Assembly (NCBI RefSeq): GCF_036504375.1
Contig: NZ_DASXVH010000044.1
Location: 1-45,325 of the forward strand
Length of the DNA stretch: 45,325 bases
From: Novimethylophilus sp036504375
Lineage (GTDB): Bacteria > Pseudomonadota > Gammaproteobacteria > Burkholderiales > Methylophilaceae
Reading direction: 5' to 3'
Below are positions 24,482 through 32,665 of this stretch, one piece after another. The notes under the pieces were generated by a model, which made no database searches, had not been told where the DNA came from, and saw only the letters and a list, made by a program, of their open reading frames with translations. A program made the translations under genes and the position numbers. Numbering within the stretch: the first letter of the stretch is position 1; each line of letters begins with the position of its first letter.

Positions 24482-25306
24482 CTACCTGAACCATCCTGTG
24501 AGCCTTCCCAGCCAATCGCGCTTTGCCGGGAAAGGCCTCAGCGGGCGCGCCAGAATGACCGAAATATTATCCTTGCCGCCGTTATCGTTAGCCATTTGCA
24601 CCAACTGGTGCGCCGCAAGCTCAAGATTGGCGGAAAGTGTACTCAACGTCAACTGAATCTCCTCGTCTTCTACCAAATCGGATAGCCCGTCCGAGCACAG
24701 GAGGTAAATGTCGCCGGGCTGCACTTCATATTCGTGAAGCTCCAGCTCCACTTCCGGGTCGATGCCCAAGGCGCGGGTGACCAGGTTTTTATTGTTGGAT
24801 ACCTTGGCCTGCTCGGCCGTGATCAGGCCCGATTTGAGTTGTTCGTTCAGCAACGAATGGTCTTCGGTGAGTTGTGTGAACGTGTCTCCGCGCAAGCGGT
24901 ACATGCGCGAGTCGCCGATATGGCCGACGCAAACGCGGTCATCGGTGAACACCGCGGCCACCAGTGTGGTGCCCATGCCGGCGCACTGCGGCTGGCTCTG
25001 CGAAACATTGTAGATGGCGGAATTGGCCTGGTGGACGGCATCGCGCAGGATCAGGCTTTCGCGCAGCAAGCCGCTGTCCTCGTCGGCTTTGCCCGCTGGC
25101 TGCTCCAGCAGTCTTTCGCGTATGCTGGATACCAGCGTCAGCACGGCAATTTCGCTGGCTACCTCGCCCGCCTTGTAACCGCCCATGCCGTCGGCCAGCA
25201 CCACCAGCCCGGCTTCCGGTTCGCTCGCTACCGCATCCTCGTTATGCTCGCGCCTTAAGCCCACGTCGCTAAGCCGGACGACTTCCAGTATCCCGGTGAG
25301 ATTCAT
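24482..25306 (-). CDS. PP2C-family Ser/Thr protein phosphatase (Stp1/PppA type)
   Basis: The 274-residue protein has the PPM motifs in order: SDVGLRREHNEDAV, VLADGMGGYKAGEVAS, VGHIGDSRMYRLRGD, LTEDHS, LLCSDGLSDLV and GGKDNISVILAR. The Asp residues bind the metal pair that hydrolyses phosphoserine and phosphothreonine. It is soluble and cytoplasmic. Its ATG overlaps the kinase stop by four bases (ATGA), so kinase and phosphatase are made together and should oppose each other. The FHA gene follows after 16 bases. Confidence 0.93.
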   Translation of the reverse strand: MNLTGILEVVRLSDVGLRREHNEDAVASEPEAGLVVLADGMGGYKAGEVASEIAVLTLVSSIRERLLEQPAGKADEDSGLLRESLILRDAVHQANSAIYNVSQSQPQCAGMGTTLVAAVFTDDRVCVGHIGDSRMYRLRGDTFTQLTEDHSLLNEQLKSGLITAEQAKVSNNKNLVTRALGIDPEVELELHEYEVQPGDIYLLCSDGLSDLVEDEEIQLTLSTLSANLELAAHQLVQMANDNGGKDNISVILARPLRPFPAKRDWLGRLTGWFR

Positions 25307-27840
25307 TTTTTAGCCATCCCCGCTTTGATCGTTGCCCAGCATTGGCGCATGTCGGCCACCACTTCGGCGCCGCGCTGGTATCTTTGCTCGAAATCCTTGG
25401 CCAGCAATTTGTCGATGATAGCAGACAGGCAAGGCGGTAAATCGGGTCGCATGGTGTGCGCGGGAACATGCGGCTCATTGGCGATCTTGAACATCAGCGC
25501 CGCCATCGAATCTCCCTGGAACGGCAACTGACCGGTGGTCATCTGGTACAGCATCACCCCCAGCGAGAACAGGTCGGAGCGGCCGTCCACTTTCTTGCCG
25601 GAAAGCTGCTCCGGCGACATATAGGATGGCGTGCCCAGCACCATGCCGGTCTTGGTGCGGGAGGAATCGGTAATGCGCGCGATGCCGAAATCGGTGACCT
25701 TGACGCTGCCGGTATCCATCTCGTACATGATGTTGGCGGGCTTGATGTCGCGGTGCACCACGTTGTTGGCATGGGCGTAGTCGAGCGCGTCTGCCACTTT
25801 GAGCGCGATATCCATCACGCGCGGAATCGGCAGCAGATGGTCGGGCTTGGTATGGGGCACCAGATCCTTGCCCTTGAGGAACTCCATCGCGATATAGCAC
25901 AGGTCGTGTTCTTCCCCGGCATCGTACATGGTGACGATGTTGGGATGGTTGAGCCTTCCCGCGGTCTCGGCCTCGCGGAAAAAGCGTTCCTTGACATCGG
26001 CCAGCTCGTCCGGCTCGAATTCTTGCGCCAGTGCCATGGTCTTGATTGCGACTTCGCGGCTGATCTTGGGGTCTTTCCCCAGATAGACCACGCCCATCGC
26101 GCCTTTGCCCAGTTCTTTTTCCACCTGGTAGCGGCCCAGCATGGGTTTCTCCATGCTGCCGTCGGCCAGGATGCTGCTATTGGTGCGTCCGCCGCCGCTG
26201 CCGCCCAGGATCACGGTTTCCGCCATCGCCTTGGAACGCGCCAGGCGCTGCTCCAGGTCGCGGAATTTGGGGTTGAACTCGGCCATGTAGCCGAATACCG
26301 CTTCCGCCTTGTTGAACTGGCGCTTGCGTTCGAAATCCAGCGCCAGGTTGTACAGCAGGTCCATCACCGAATCGTCCAGCGGGCACTTGCGGAACTTGTC
26401 GAACGCCATGTCCAGCTGGCCCTGGCCCTGGAACATCAAGCCCAAGCTGCGGTTGCTTTCCGCCGATTCGGCTTCGGACTTTTCCTTGCCGCGCTCGGTC
26501 ACCAGGAAGCGCTTGGTGGTCAGCAGCAAGTGCCCGGCCAGCAACAGTACCGCCGGCCCCATTAATTGCAGCCACATCGCCTGCTGCGTCATCAGCAGAA
26601 AATGGGTCAGCAGCAGTGCGGCCAGCCCCCCGGCGGTAATCGCCGCAGCCGTGCCGGCCTTGAGCCGGGGCAGCGCCAGGGTCAAATAAAGCGCGACCAG
26701 CAGCCAGGCAGCGCGTTCGGCCCAGGGTGCCCAGGCGGGAGCCACGAAGAAATGTTCGTTGAGTATGCTGGCCACGGTGTGGGCCAGGGTCTGCACCGGG
26801 GCCATCACCGGCGATATCGGCGTGACCTGGTTGGCGCCCACGCCCACTGCGGTGGCGCCGATCAATACGATCTTGCCGGCGTATTTGGCGACCGGTACCT
26901 TGCCCTGGTACACGTCGTAGAACGAATCCTGCGGGAAAGCCGGCTTGCCGTCGCGGTCGCCGTAGAAAAAAGTGCTCATTTGCAGCGAGCTGTCGGTGGT
27001 GATGTTGAGCTTGCCCAGCTTCACGCCTTCGCCCAGCCTGGCCTGGATATCCGTCGGCTGCAGATTGAGATAACGGGCTGCGATCTGCAGCGCGAGCGAA
27101 GGATAATATTGATTGTAGTAGCGCACCACCAGCGGCTCGGAGCGTATCGCGCCATCGACGTCCGGGTTGGCGTTGAGATGGCCGATGGCGGCGGCGTTCC
27201 GGGCGATTTCCGGGATAGGCGGCAGTACGGATACCGCGGATAGCGGCAGCAAGCCATTCGCCGCGGCATTGCCGCGATCCGTCACCTTGCCCACCGAATT
27301 TTTGACGATATAGTCGGGCAGCGGCTTGTCCGGGTTGCCTCGCGGTTCGCCCAGCGTGAACGGCATCGCCAGCACCACGTTGCCGGCTTTCTTGATGCTT
27401 TCGGCCAGATGATGGTCGGCGTTCAGCGCGTCATGCGCTTCTTTGAGCAGTGCGTCGAGTTGAGGGCCGTCAGGCGTGGATTGCAGGGCGGATTTGGCAA
27501 CGAACTCGGCGATCCTGTCGATATGCCTGATGCCGGGGTCGAGCTGTGGTTCGATGAAGAATACCGTGTTGCCGATCACCTTGGCCTGGCCCGCCAGCAG
27601 GTCGGTCATTTTGGCATGCACGTCGCGCGACCACGGCCAGCGGCCGATGTTGGCGATGCTCTGGTCGTCGATCGCAATCACCGCGATCTTGTCGCCGGGA
27701 TTGCGCGTCGAAGCCTGAACGCCGATATCGTAGGCCTTGCGTTCCAGGCTTTGCAGTAAATCGCTGTTGGCGGCAACGAGAAAGAGCAGCGAAACAACTA
27801 TCCCGGCGAACCAGTCTTCTTGCCAGACATTTTTTTTCAA
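25303..27840 (-). CDS. CHASE2-domain transmembrane Ser/Thr protein kinase
   Basis: The protein of about 845 residues has an N-terminal membrane helix (WFAGIVVSLLFLVAANSDLL), a periplasmic CHASE2 sensor of about 350 residues (IAVIAIDDQSIANIGRWPWS and GKIVLIGATAVGVG are typical) and about three membrane helices. A TPR-like linker and a C-terminal Hanks-type kinase follow. The kinase shows GKGAMGVVYLG, VAIKTMAL (ATP lysine), VVHRDIKPANIMYE, VTDFGIARI and PSYMSPEQLSG, all intact. It should sense a periplasmic cue and phosphorylate Ser/Thr targets. I favour TTG at 27840, about eight bases after a G7 run that could serve as ribosome site. An upstream in-frame TTG at 27879 is possible. It heads the operon with PP2C, FHA and HD-GYP genes. 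Confidence 0.92.
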   Translation of the reverse strand: MKKNVWQEDWFAGIVVSLLFLVAANSDLLQSLERKAYDIGVQASTRNPGDKIAVIAIDDQSIANIGRWPWSRDVHAKMTDLLAGQAKVIGNTVFFIEPQLDPGIRHIDRIAEFVAKSALQSTPDGPQLDALLKEAHDALNADHHLAESIKKAGNVVLAMPFTLGEPRGNPDKPLPDYIVKNSVGKVTDRGNAAANGLLPLSAVSVLPPIPEIARNAAAIGHLNANPDVDGAIRSEPLVVRYYNQYYPSLALQIAARYLNLQPTDIQARLGEGVKLGKLNITTDSSLQMSTFFYGDRDGKPAFPQDSFYDVYQGKVPVAKYAGKIVLIGATAVGVGANQVTPISPVMAPVQTLAHTVASILNEHFFVAPAWAPWAERAAWLLVALYLTLALPRLKAGTAAAITAGGLAALLLTHFLLMTQQAMWLQLMGPAVLLLAGHLLLTTKRFLVTERGKEKSEAESAESNRSLGLMFQGQGQLDMAFDKFRKCPLDDSVMDLLYNLALDFERKRQFNKAEAVFGYMAEFNPKFRDLEQRLARSKAMAETVILGGSGGGRTNSSILADGSMEKPMLGRYQVEKELGKGAMGVVYLGKDPKISREVAIKTMALAQEFEPDELADVKERFFREAETAGRLNHPNIVTMYDAGEEHDLCYIAMEFLKGKDLVPHTKPDHLLPIPRVMDIALKVADALDYAHANNVVHRDIKPANIMYEMDTGSVKVTDFGIARITDSSRTKTGMVLGTPSYMSPEQLSGKKVDGRSDLFSLGVMLYQMTTGQLPFQGDSMAALMFKIANEPHVPAHTMRPDLPPCLSAIIDKLLAKDFEQRYQRGAEVVADMRQCWATIKAGMAKK

Positions 27841-27977
27841 GCTGCGCACCCCCCCGATATTTTTTATTTTCCGGTGCAACTCATCCGGATATTTGCATCA
27901 GGATAATCATCGCATAAGCATTTGGATTTCGCCATGCAGGCGGGCTTATTTTTGGCTGTGTCGGTGCACGCCGGCGA

Positions 27978-28334
27978 TCAAGGTTTGGCGCCCCTTTCGA
28001 TCACCACTCCCAATTGCTTCACGTCCGGCAGGATGCTTGGCTTGGCAACCCGCACCTTGATCCAAGGCGTGCCGAACTCCCTGATCACCAGTTGCGCGAC
28101 ATCTTCGGCCAGAGCCTCCACCAGGCGAAAGGATTTCTCCGCCAACTGCTGGCGAATACGGGCGACAATCTGGCCGTAATCGATGGTGTCCTCGATCGCG
28201 TCGGTCTGGCACGAACGGCTGTGCGGCATCGCCAGTTCGATGTCCAGTACCACGGTCTGCGGCCGCATGCGTTCCCATTCCGGCACGCCAAGCACTGTCT
28301 GGATTTTGACTTCTTGCAGGAAAATGATGTCCAT
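27978..28334 (-). CDS. folB: Dihydroneopterin aldolase FolB
   Basis: The 118-residue protein matches FolB length and motifs: MDIIFLQEVKIQTVLGVPEW at the N terminus, DTIDYGQI, FRLVEALAEDVAQLV with the active-site region, and WIKVRVAKPSIL near the C terminus. It splits dihydroneopterin into 6-hydroxymethyl-dihydropterin and glycolaldehyde in folate synthesis and also epimerises the substrate. It is cytoplasmic. It diverges from plsY with a 40-base gap, an arrangement I recall as common in betaproteobacteria. No other folate gene is nearby. Confidence 0.93.
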   Translation of the reverse strand: MDIIFLQEVKIQTVLGVPEWERMRPQTVVLDIELAMPHSRSCQTDAIEDTIDYGQIVARIRQQLAEKSFRLVEALAEDVAQLVIREFGTPWIKVRVAKPSILPDVKQLGVVIERGAKP

Positions 28335-28374
28335 TTGATAGAATCCGTATTTCCTCGAATTCTAATCCATTCCT

Positions 28375-28986
28375 ATGAACGTAGCATTGCTCGTGTTGGC
28401 CGCTTACCTGCTTGGCTCGATCTCTTTCGGCATCGTCGTCAGCCGCGCCTTCGGCCTGCCCGACCCGCGTACTCACGGCTCCGGCAATCCGGGCGCGACC
28501 AACGTGCTGCGCAGCGGCAAAAAACTCGCGGCGCTGCTGACGTTGCTGGGCGACGCTGCCAAGGGCTGGCTCGCGGTATGGCTGGCGCAGCGCTCCGGAT
28601 TGGCCGATGTCTGGATGTATGCAATTGCCGTGGCGGTGTTTGTCGGCCACTTGTGCCCGGTGTATTACGGCTTCAAGGGCGGCAAGGGCGTGGCGACGGC
28701 TGCCGGCGTGCTGTTGGCGTTGTCGCCCTGGCTGGGCTTGAGCGTGTTGGCCACCTGGCTGCTGGCCTTTGCGATGTGGCGCATTTCTTCGCTGTCGGCA
28801 TTGATTGCCGCTGGCTTCGCGCCGCTCTATGCCGCAGCCTTTTTCGGGCTGGGCGCGCAGGCCGCAGTCGTGCTGTTGCTGGCGGTGATGCTGATCTGGC
28901 GCCACAAGAGCAATATTCAGAAACTGCTGAGCGGGGAAGAAGCGGGCTTCGGCAAACCCAAGCCCGGCCACCAGCCGCCGCAGTAA
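28375..28986 (+). CDS. plsY: Acyl-phosphate:glycerol-3-phosphate acyltransferase PlsY
   Basis: The 203-residue integral membrane protein has five hydrophobic segments and the PlsY motifs: AYLLGSISFGIVVSR, DPRTHGSGNPGATNVLRSGK near residue 30, GHLCPVYYGFKGGKGVATAA near residue 85 and LIWRHKSNIQKLLSGEE at the C terminus. It transfers an acyl group from acyl-phosphate to glycerol-3-phosphate, the first step of phospholipid synthesis. The C-terminal tail is charged and cytoplasmic. It is convergent with tsaD, whose stop lies one base away. Confidence 0.95.
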   Translation: MNVALLVLAAYLLGSISFGIVVSRAFGLPDPRTHGSGNPGATNVLRSGKKLAALLTLLGDAAKGWLAVWLAQRSGLADVWMYAIAVAVFVGHLCPVYYGFKGGKGVATAAGVLLALSPWLGLSVLATWLLAFAMWRISSLSALIAAGFAPLYAAAFFGLGAQAAVVLLLAVMLIWRHKSNIQKLLSGEEAGFGKPKPGHQPPQ

Positions 28987-28987
28987 A

Positions 28988-30004
28988 TCAGGGTTCAGTC
29001 AGCTCCGACAAATCCCAGCGCGGCCTGACCGAGAATGCATGGTTGCCAGGCTGGGCATATTTCAGCCGCATTGCGCCGGCAAAAGCGATCATCGCGCCAT
29101 TGTCGGTGCAGAATTCCAGGCGCGGATAGAACACTTCAAAGCCCTTGTCCGCAGCGGCCCGATTCAGCGCTGCGCGCAATTGCCGGTTGGCGCCGACGCC
29201 GCCCGATACCACCAACCTTTTCAGTCCGGTTTGTTGCAGTGCGTTGGTGCACTTGGTCGACAGCACTTCGACGGCTGCCTGCTGAAACGCATGTGCGATA
29301 TCGGCGCGGGTTTGTTCGGTCAATGGCCGGTGCTGGGTAGCCAGCGTCAGCACGGCAGTTTTCAAGCCACTGAAGCTGAAATTCAGGTCGCCGCTGTTCA
29401 GCATCGGGCGCGGCAGCTTGAAGTGGTGCGGCCGGCCCTGTTCCGCCAGTTGTGAAACCGCCGGGCCGCCGGGATAGGGCAAATCCAGCAGTTTGGCAGT
29501 CTTGTCGAACGCTTCGCCCGCGGCGTCGTCCAGCGTTTCACCCAGCAATTGGTAATCGCCGATGCCGCCCACTCGCATGAGTTGCGTATGGCCGCCTGAG
29601 ACCAGCAGCGCGACAAACGGAAACGCCGGCGGGTTTTCTTCCAGCAACGGCGAGAGCAGGTGCCCTTCCAGGTGATGCACGCCGACCGTGGGCAAATCGA
29701 GCGCGAAGGCGAGCGCTTCGGCGATGCTGGCGCCTACCAGCAATGCTCCGGCCAGCCCGGGACCCTGGGTGTAGGCGATGGCATCGATGTCGCCCAACGT
29801 CGCGCCGGCTTCTGCCAGCACCTGTTCCGTCAGCGGCAATGCGCGCCGGATGTGGTCGCGCGATGCCAGTTCCGGCACCACGCCGCCGTATTCCGCATGC
29901 ATCCTGATTTGCGAATGCAGCGCGTGGCTCAGCAGCCCGCGCTCGCTGTCGTAGAGCGCGATCCCGGTTTCGTCGCAAGAGGTTTCTATTCCCAGAACAA
30001 GCAT
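28988..30004 (-). CDS. tsaD: tRNA N6-threonylcarbamoyladenosine transferase TsaD
   Basis: The protein of about 338 residues is a full TsaD. It begins MLVLGIETSCDETGIALYD, has the metal site GVHHLEGHLLSPL near residue 110, VALLVSGGHTQLM near residue 135 and LVVSGGVGANRQLR near residue 265. With TsaB and TsaE it transfers the threonylcarbamoyl group to A37 of ANN-decoding tRNAs. I chose ATG at 30004 because it gives the family N terminus; ATG at 30010 would add two residues. It diverges from rpsU, an arrangement conserved in many proteobacteria. Confidence 0.96.
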   Translation of the reverse strand: MLVLGIETSCDETGIALYDSERGLLSHALHSQIRMHAEYGGVVPELASRDHIRRALPLTEQVLAEAGATLGDIDAIAYTQGPGLAGALLVGASIAEALAFALDLPTVGVHHLEGHLLSPLLEENPPAFPFVALLVSGGHTQLMRVGGIGDYQLLGETLDDAAGEAFDKTAKLLDLPYPGGPAVSQLAEQGRPHHFKLPRPMLNSGDLNFSFSGLKTAVLTLATQHRPLTEQTRADIAHAFQQAAVEVLSTKCTNALQQTGLKRLVVSGGVGANRQLRAALNRAAADKGFEVFYPRLEFCTDNGAMIAFAGAMRLKYAQPGNHAFSVRPRWDLSELTEP

Positions 30005-30033
30005 GGCCATCTCATGAAAACGCCGAAAAGTGA

Positions 30034-30062
30034 TTGATTCTTCAAAGAAGGCTGGCTAGAAT
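30034..30062 (+). promoter_or_regulatory. Sigma-70 promoter of rpsU
   Basis: TTGATT (30034-30039) and TAGAAT (30057-30062) are separated by 17 bases. Each matches the consensus at four or five of six positions. The leader to rpsU is about 35 bases and includes an AGGAG ribosome site. Confidence 0.65.
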
Positions 30063-30102
30063 ACCAAGTTTTCCAGAATCTCATCAAGGAGAGTGATTTT
30101 CC

Positions 30103-30315
30103 ATGTCCAACGTACGCGTGAAAGAAAACGAGCCATTTGACGTGGCGCTGCGCCGCTTCAAACGCATTATTGAAAAGACCGGTTTGCTGACCGAGCTGCG
30201 TGCTCGCGAATTTTTCGAAAAGCCCACCTGGGAACGCAAGCGCAAGGCTGCTGCTGCCGTGAAGCGCCATCACCGCCGTCTGCGCAATCAGACCCTGCCG
30301 CCCAAGCTGTATTAA
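30103..30315 (+). CDS. rpsU: 30S ribosomal protein bS21
   Basis: The 70-residue basic protein is a typical bS21: VRVKENEPFDVALRRFKR at the N terminus, FEKPTWERKRKAAAAVKRHH in the middle and LPPKLY at the end. It sits at the 3' end of 16S rRNA near the anti-Shine-Dalgarno and helps initiation. It heads the macromolecular synthesis cluster rpsU-yqeY-dnaG-rpoD and has a recognisable promoter and ribosome site. It diverges from tsaD. Confidence 0.98.
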   Translation: MSNVRVKENEPFDVALRRFKRIIEKTGLLTELRAREFFEKPTWERKRKAAAAVKRHHRRLRNQTLPPKLY

Positions 30316-30331
30316 TTCCTCGTCCTGTTTG

Positions 30332-30778
30332 ATGTCGCTCAGGGCGCAAATCACCGAAGACATGAAGTCAGCCATGCGCGCGAAAGACAGCGCGCGGCTG
30401 AATGCCGTTCGCCTGCTGCTGGCTGCGATGAAGCAGCGCGAGGTGGATGAGCGCATCGAGCTTTCCGACACGCAGGTGATCGAAGTCATCGAGAAGATGC
30501 TCAAGCAGCGCCGCGACTCGATCAGCCAGTACGAGGCCGCCAAGCGGCAGGATCTGGCCGATGCGGAGAAATACGAAGTCGGCGTGCTGTCCACTTATCT
30601 GCCGCAGCCATTGGGCGATGCCGAAGTTGCCGCGTTGCTGGATGCCGCGATTGCCGAAACCGGGGCTGCCGGGGTCAAGGATATGGGCAAGGTCATGGCC
30701 CTGGTCAAGCCGCAGATCGTCGGCCGCGCCGATATGGGCAAGGTGTCCGGGCTGATCAAGGCGCGGCTTGGCGGCTAG
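30332..30778 (+). CDS. yqeY: GatB/YqeY domain protein
   Basis: The 148-residue protein has the YqeY pattern: LRAQITEDMKSAMRAKDSAR with LNAVRLLL at the N terminus, KQRRDSISQYEAAKRQDLAD in the middle, and LSTYLPQPLGDAEV and KDMGKVMALVKPQIVGRADM later. The domain resembles the tail of GatB that contacts tRNA, but YqeY's cellular role is not established. The start is ATG at 30332 (MSLRAQ), 16 bases after rpsU. A rho-independent terminator follows the stop, partly separating this pair from dnaG. Confidence 0.93.
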   Translation: MSLRAQITEDMKSAMRAKDSARLNAVRLLLAAMKQREVDERIELSDTQVIEVIEKMLKQRRDSISQYEAAKRQDLADAEKYEVGVLSTYLPQPLGDAEVAALLDAAIAETGAAGVKDMGKVMALVKPQIVGRADMGKVSGLIKARLGG

Positions 30779-30804
30779 CGCCTCTAGCCACGCCGCTGCA
30801 ATTG

Positions 30805-30836
30805 AAAAGGGAGCGATAAGCTCCTTTTTTTATTTT
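30805..30836 (+). terminator. Rho-independent terminator after yqeY
   Basis: GGGAGC and GCTCC form a short GC stem around GATAA, extended by flanking A and T bases, and a run of seven T follows. It lies between yqeY and dnaG and would lower dnaG expression relative to rpsU, as in the E. coli operon. Confidence 0.75.
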
Positions 30837-30860
30837 TTCGCGCGATAATTCCCCCCATCC

Positions 30861-32612
30861 ATGATCCCCAATCATTTCGTGCAGGAACTGCTCAACCGCG
30901 TCGATATCGTCGACGTGGTCGATGCCGCGGTGCCGCTCAAGAAAGCCGGCGCCAATTACATCGCCTGCTGCCCGTTCCACGGAGAAAAAACGCCGTCGTT
31001 CACCGTCAGCCCCACCAAGCAGTTCTACCATTGTTTCGGCTGCGGCGCGCACGGCACCGCGATCGGGTTTCTGATGGAATACCAGGGGCTGGGCTTCGTC
31101 GAGGCGGTGGAGGAACTCGCCAAAAAAATCGGTGTGCCAGTGCCGCAGGAGGCGCGCGATGCGCCAAGAACGCCGCGTGCGGCGCCGAACCTGTACGAGA
31201 TCATGCAGCAGGCGTCGACGTTTTATCGTACCGAACTCAAAAAATCCGAACGCGCAATTACTTATCTGAAAGGCCGGGGTTTATCCGGCGAGATCGCCGC
31301 GCGCTTCCAGATGGGCTATGCACCTCCGGGCTGGCAAGGCTTGCGCGATGTTTTTTCAGCCTATGAATCGGAGTCGCTGGCTACCGTGGGGCTGACGATC
31401 CGCAATGACGAAGGCCGCGTTTATGACCGCTTCCGCGATCGCGTGATGTTTCCCATCCACGACCAGCGCGGCCAGGTGATCGGTTTCGGCGGTCGGGTGA
31501 TGGGCGGCGCAAACGATGATGGGCCTAAATATCTGAATTCGCCGGAAACCCCGCTGTTTCAGAAAGGCCAGGAGCTTTACGGCCTGTTTCTGGCGCGCCA
31601 GGCCATTCGCGCCGCCGGCAAGGTGGTGGTGGTGGAGGGCTACATGGATGTGGTGGCGCTGGCGCAACATGGGATCGAGTACGCGGTGGCGACCCTGGGG
31701 ACGGCGACCACGCCGCTGCACATTGCCAAATTGACACGCCAAACCGATGACGTCGTGTTCTGTTTCGACGGCGATGCCGCCGGGCGCAAGGCGGCGTGGC
31801 GCGCGGCGATGAATGCATTGCCGGCGGTTACCGACGGGCTCAAGCTGTCTTTTCTGTTTCTGCCGCCGGAGCATGATCCGGATACTTATGTGCGCGAATT
31901 CGGGCGCGAGGGTTTCGAGGCCGCGTTGCGTGAGGCGCTCAAGCTCTCGACTTATATTATCCAAGAGTTGTCGGAGCGTCACGAACTGGGCGCGCCCGAA
32001 GGCCGGGTGCGCTTACTCGACGATGCCAAGCCTATTCTGCAGCGGATACAAGCTCCCAAGTTCGGGTTTATGTTGCGCCAGCAAGTGGCAAAACTGGCTG
32101 GGATCACTCAGGCCGAAATCGAGAATCTGCTTAAGCTGGAAGCCCCCAAGCCACGCTCGCAGGCTTTGGCGAAAGCGCCGCGTAGCGCGCCTACACTTGC
32201 GCGGAAACTCTTGCAGATGCTAATGATGCGCCCTTCCCTGGCCTTGCAACTGGAGACGGACTGGTTGCCCGGCGGGGCTGCCGAGCGTGACGCATTGGTG
32301 CGGACGATTGAATTGACTCAATCCGACCCCATGATAAATAGCGCTGCGCTATTACAGGGGCTGCATGGCTTGGTCCCGGATCGGCTGTTGAGCGAATTGG
32401 CCGGCGAGCTGCTGGGGTGGGATGAGGAAGACGACTTCGACATCGAGCAGGAGTTTGCCGGAGCATTGCATCAGCTCCAGGGTGCGAGCGAGCAGCGCGA
32501 AGTGGCTACCATCCTGCAGCTGGCCCAGGAGCGTGGCTTGCAAGCGCTTTCTCCCGAGCAGCGAGAGATATTGCAACAATTTCGGCGTAGTGGCGCTCCA
32601 AAGATTAATTAG
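30861..32612 (+). CDS. dnaG: DNA primase DnaG
   Basis: The 583-residue protein has three domains. The N-terminal CHC2 zinc domain is CCPFHGEKTPSFTVSP followed by FYHCFGCGAHG (residues 35-65). The TOPRIM catalytic core has VVVVEGYMDVVAL (about 255-270) and CFDGDAAGRKAA (about 305). The C-terminal helicase-binding domain is less conserved. It makes RNA primers for replication. The start is ATG at 30861 with no strong ribosome site, which agrees with its usually low expression. It lies after the yqeY terminator and 53 bases before rpoD. Confidence 0.96.
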   Translation: MIPNHFVQELLNRVDIVDVVDAAVPLKKAGANYIACCPFHGEKTPSFTVSPTKQFYHCFGCGAHGTAIGFLMEYQGLGFVEAVEELAKKIGVPVPQEARDAPRTPRAAPNLYEIMQQASTFYRTELKKSERAITYLKGRGLSGEIAARFQMGYAPPGWQGLRDVFSAYESESLATVGLTIRNDEGRVYDRFRDRVMFPIHDQRGQVIGFGGRVMGGANDDGPKYLNSPETPLFQKGQELYGLFLARQAIRAAGKVVVVEGYMDVVALAQHGIEYAVATLGTATTPLHIAKLTRQTDDVVFCFDGDAAGRKAAWRAAMNALPAVTDGLKLSFLFLPPEHDPDTYVREFGREGFEAALREALKLSTYIIQELSERHELGAPEGRVRLLDDAKPILQRIQAPKFGFMLRQQVAKLAGITQAEIENLLKLEAPKPRSQALAKAPRSAPTLARKLLQMLMMRPSLALQLETDWLPGGAAERDALVRTIELTQSDPMINSAALLQGLHGLVPDRLLSELAGELLGWDEEDDFDIEQEFAGALHQLQGASEQREVATILQLAQERGLQALSPEQREILQQFRRSGAPKIN

Positions 32613-32619
32613 TGACTTG

Positions 32620-32628
32620 TGATATAAT
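32620..32628 (+). promoter_or_regulatory. Extended -10 promoter of rpoD
   Basis: TGATATAAT is a perfect extended -10 (TGnTATAAT), 37 bases before the rpoD start. No clear -35 box is present, which extended -10 promoters do not need. It would let rpoD be transcribed independently of dnaG. Confidence 0.6.
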
Positions 32629-32665
32629 TTAAGGTTTCCCGCTTATCCCGGATTGGAATCGACCT

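Noticed and set aside
27838..27879. Phase variation of the kinase through the run of seven C
   Set aside because: Only seven bases long, and a start downstream of it (TTG at 27840) makes it part of the ribosome-binding region rather than the coding frame.
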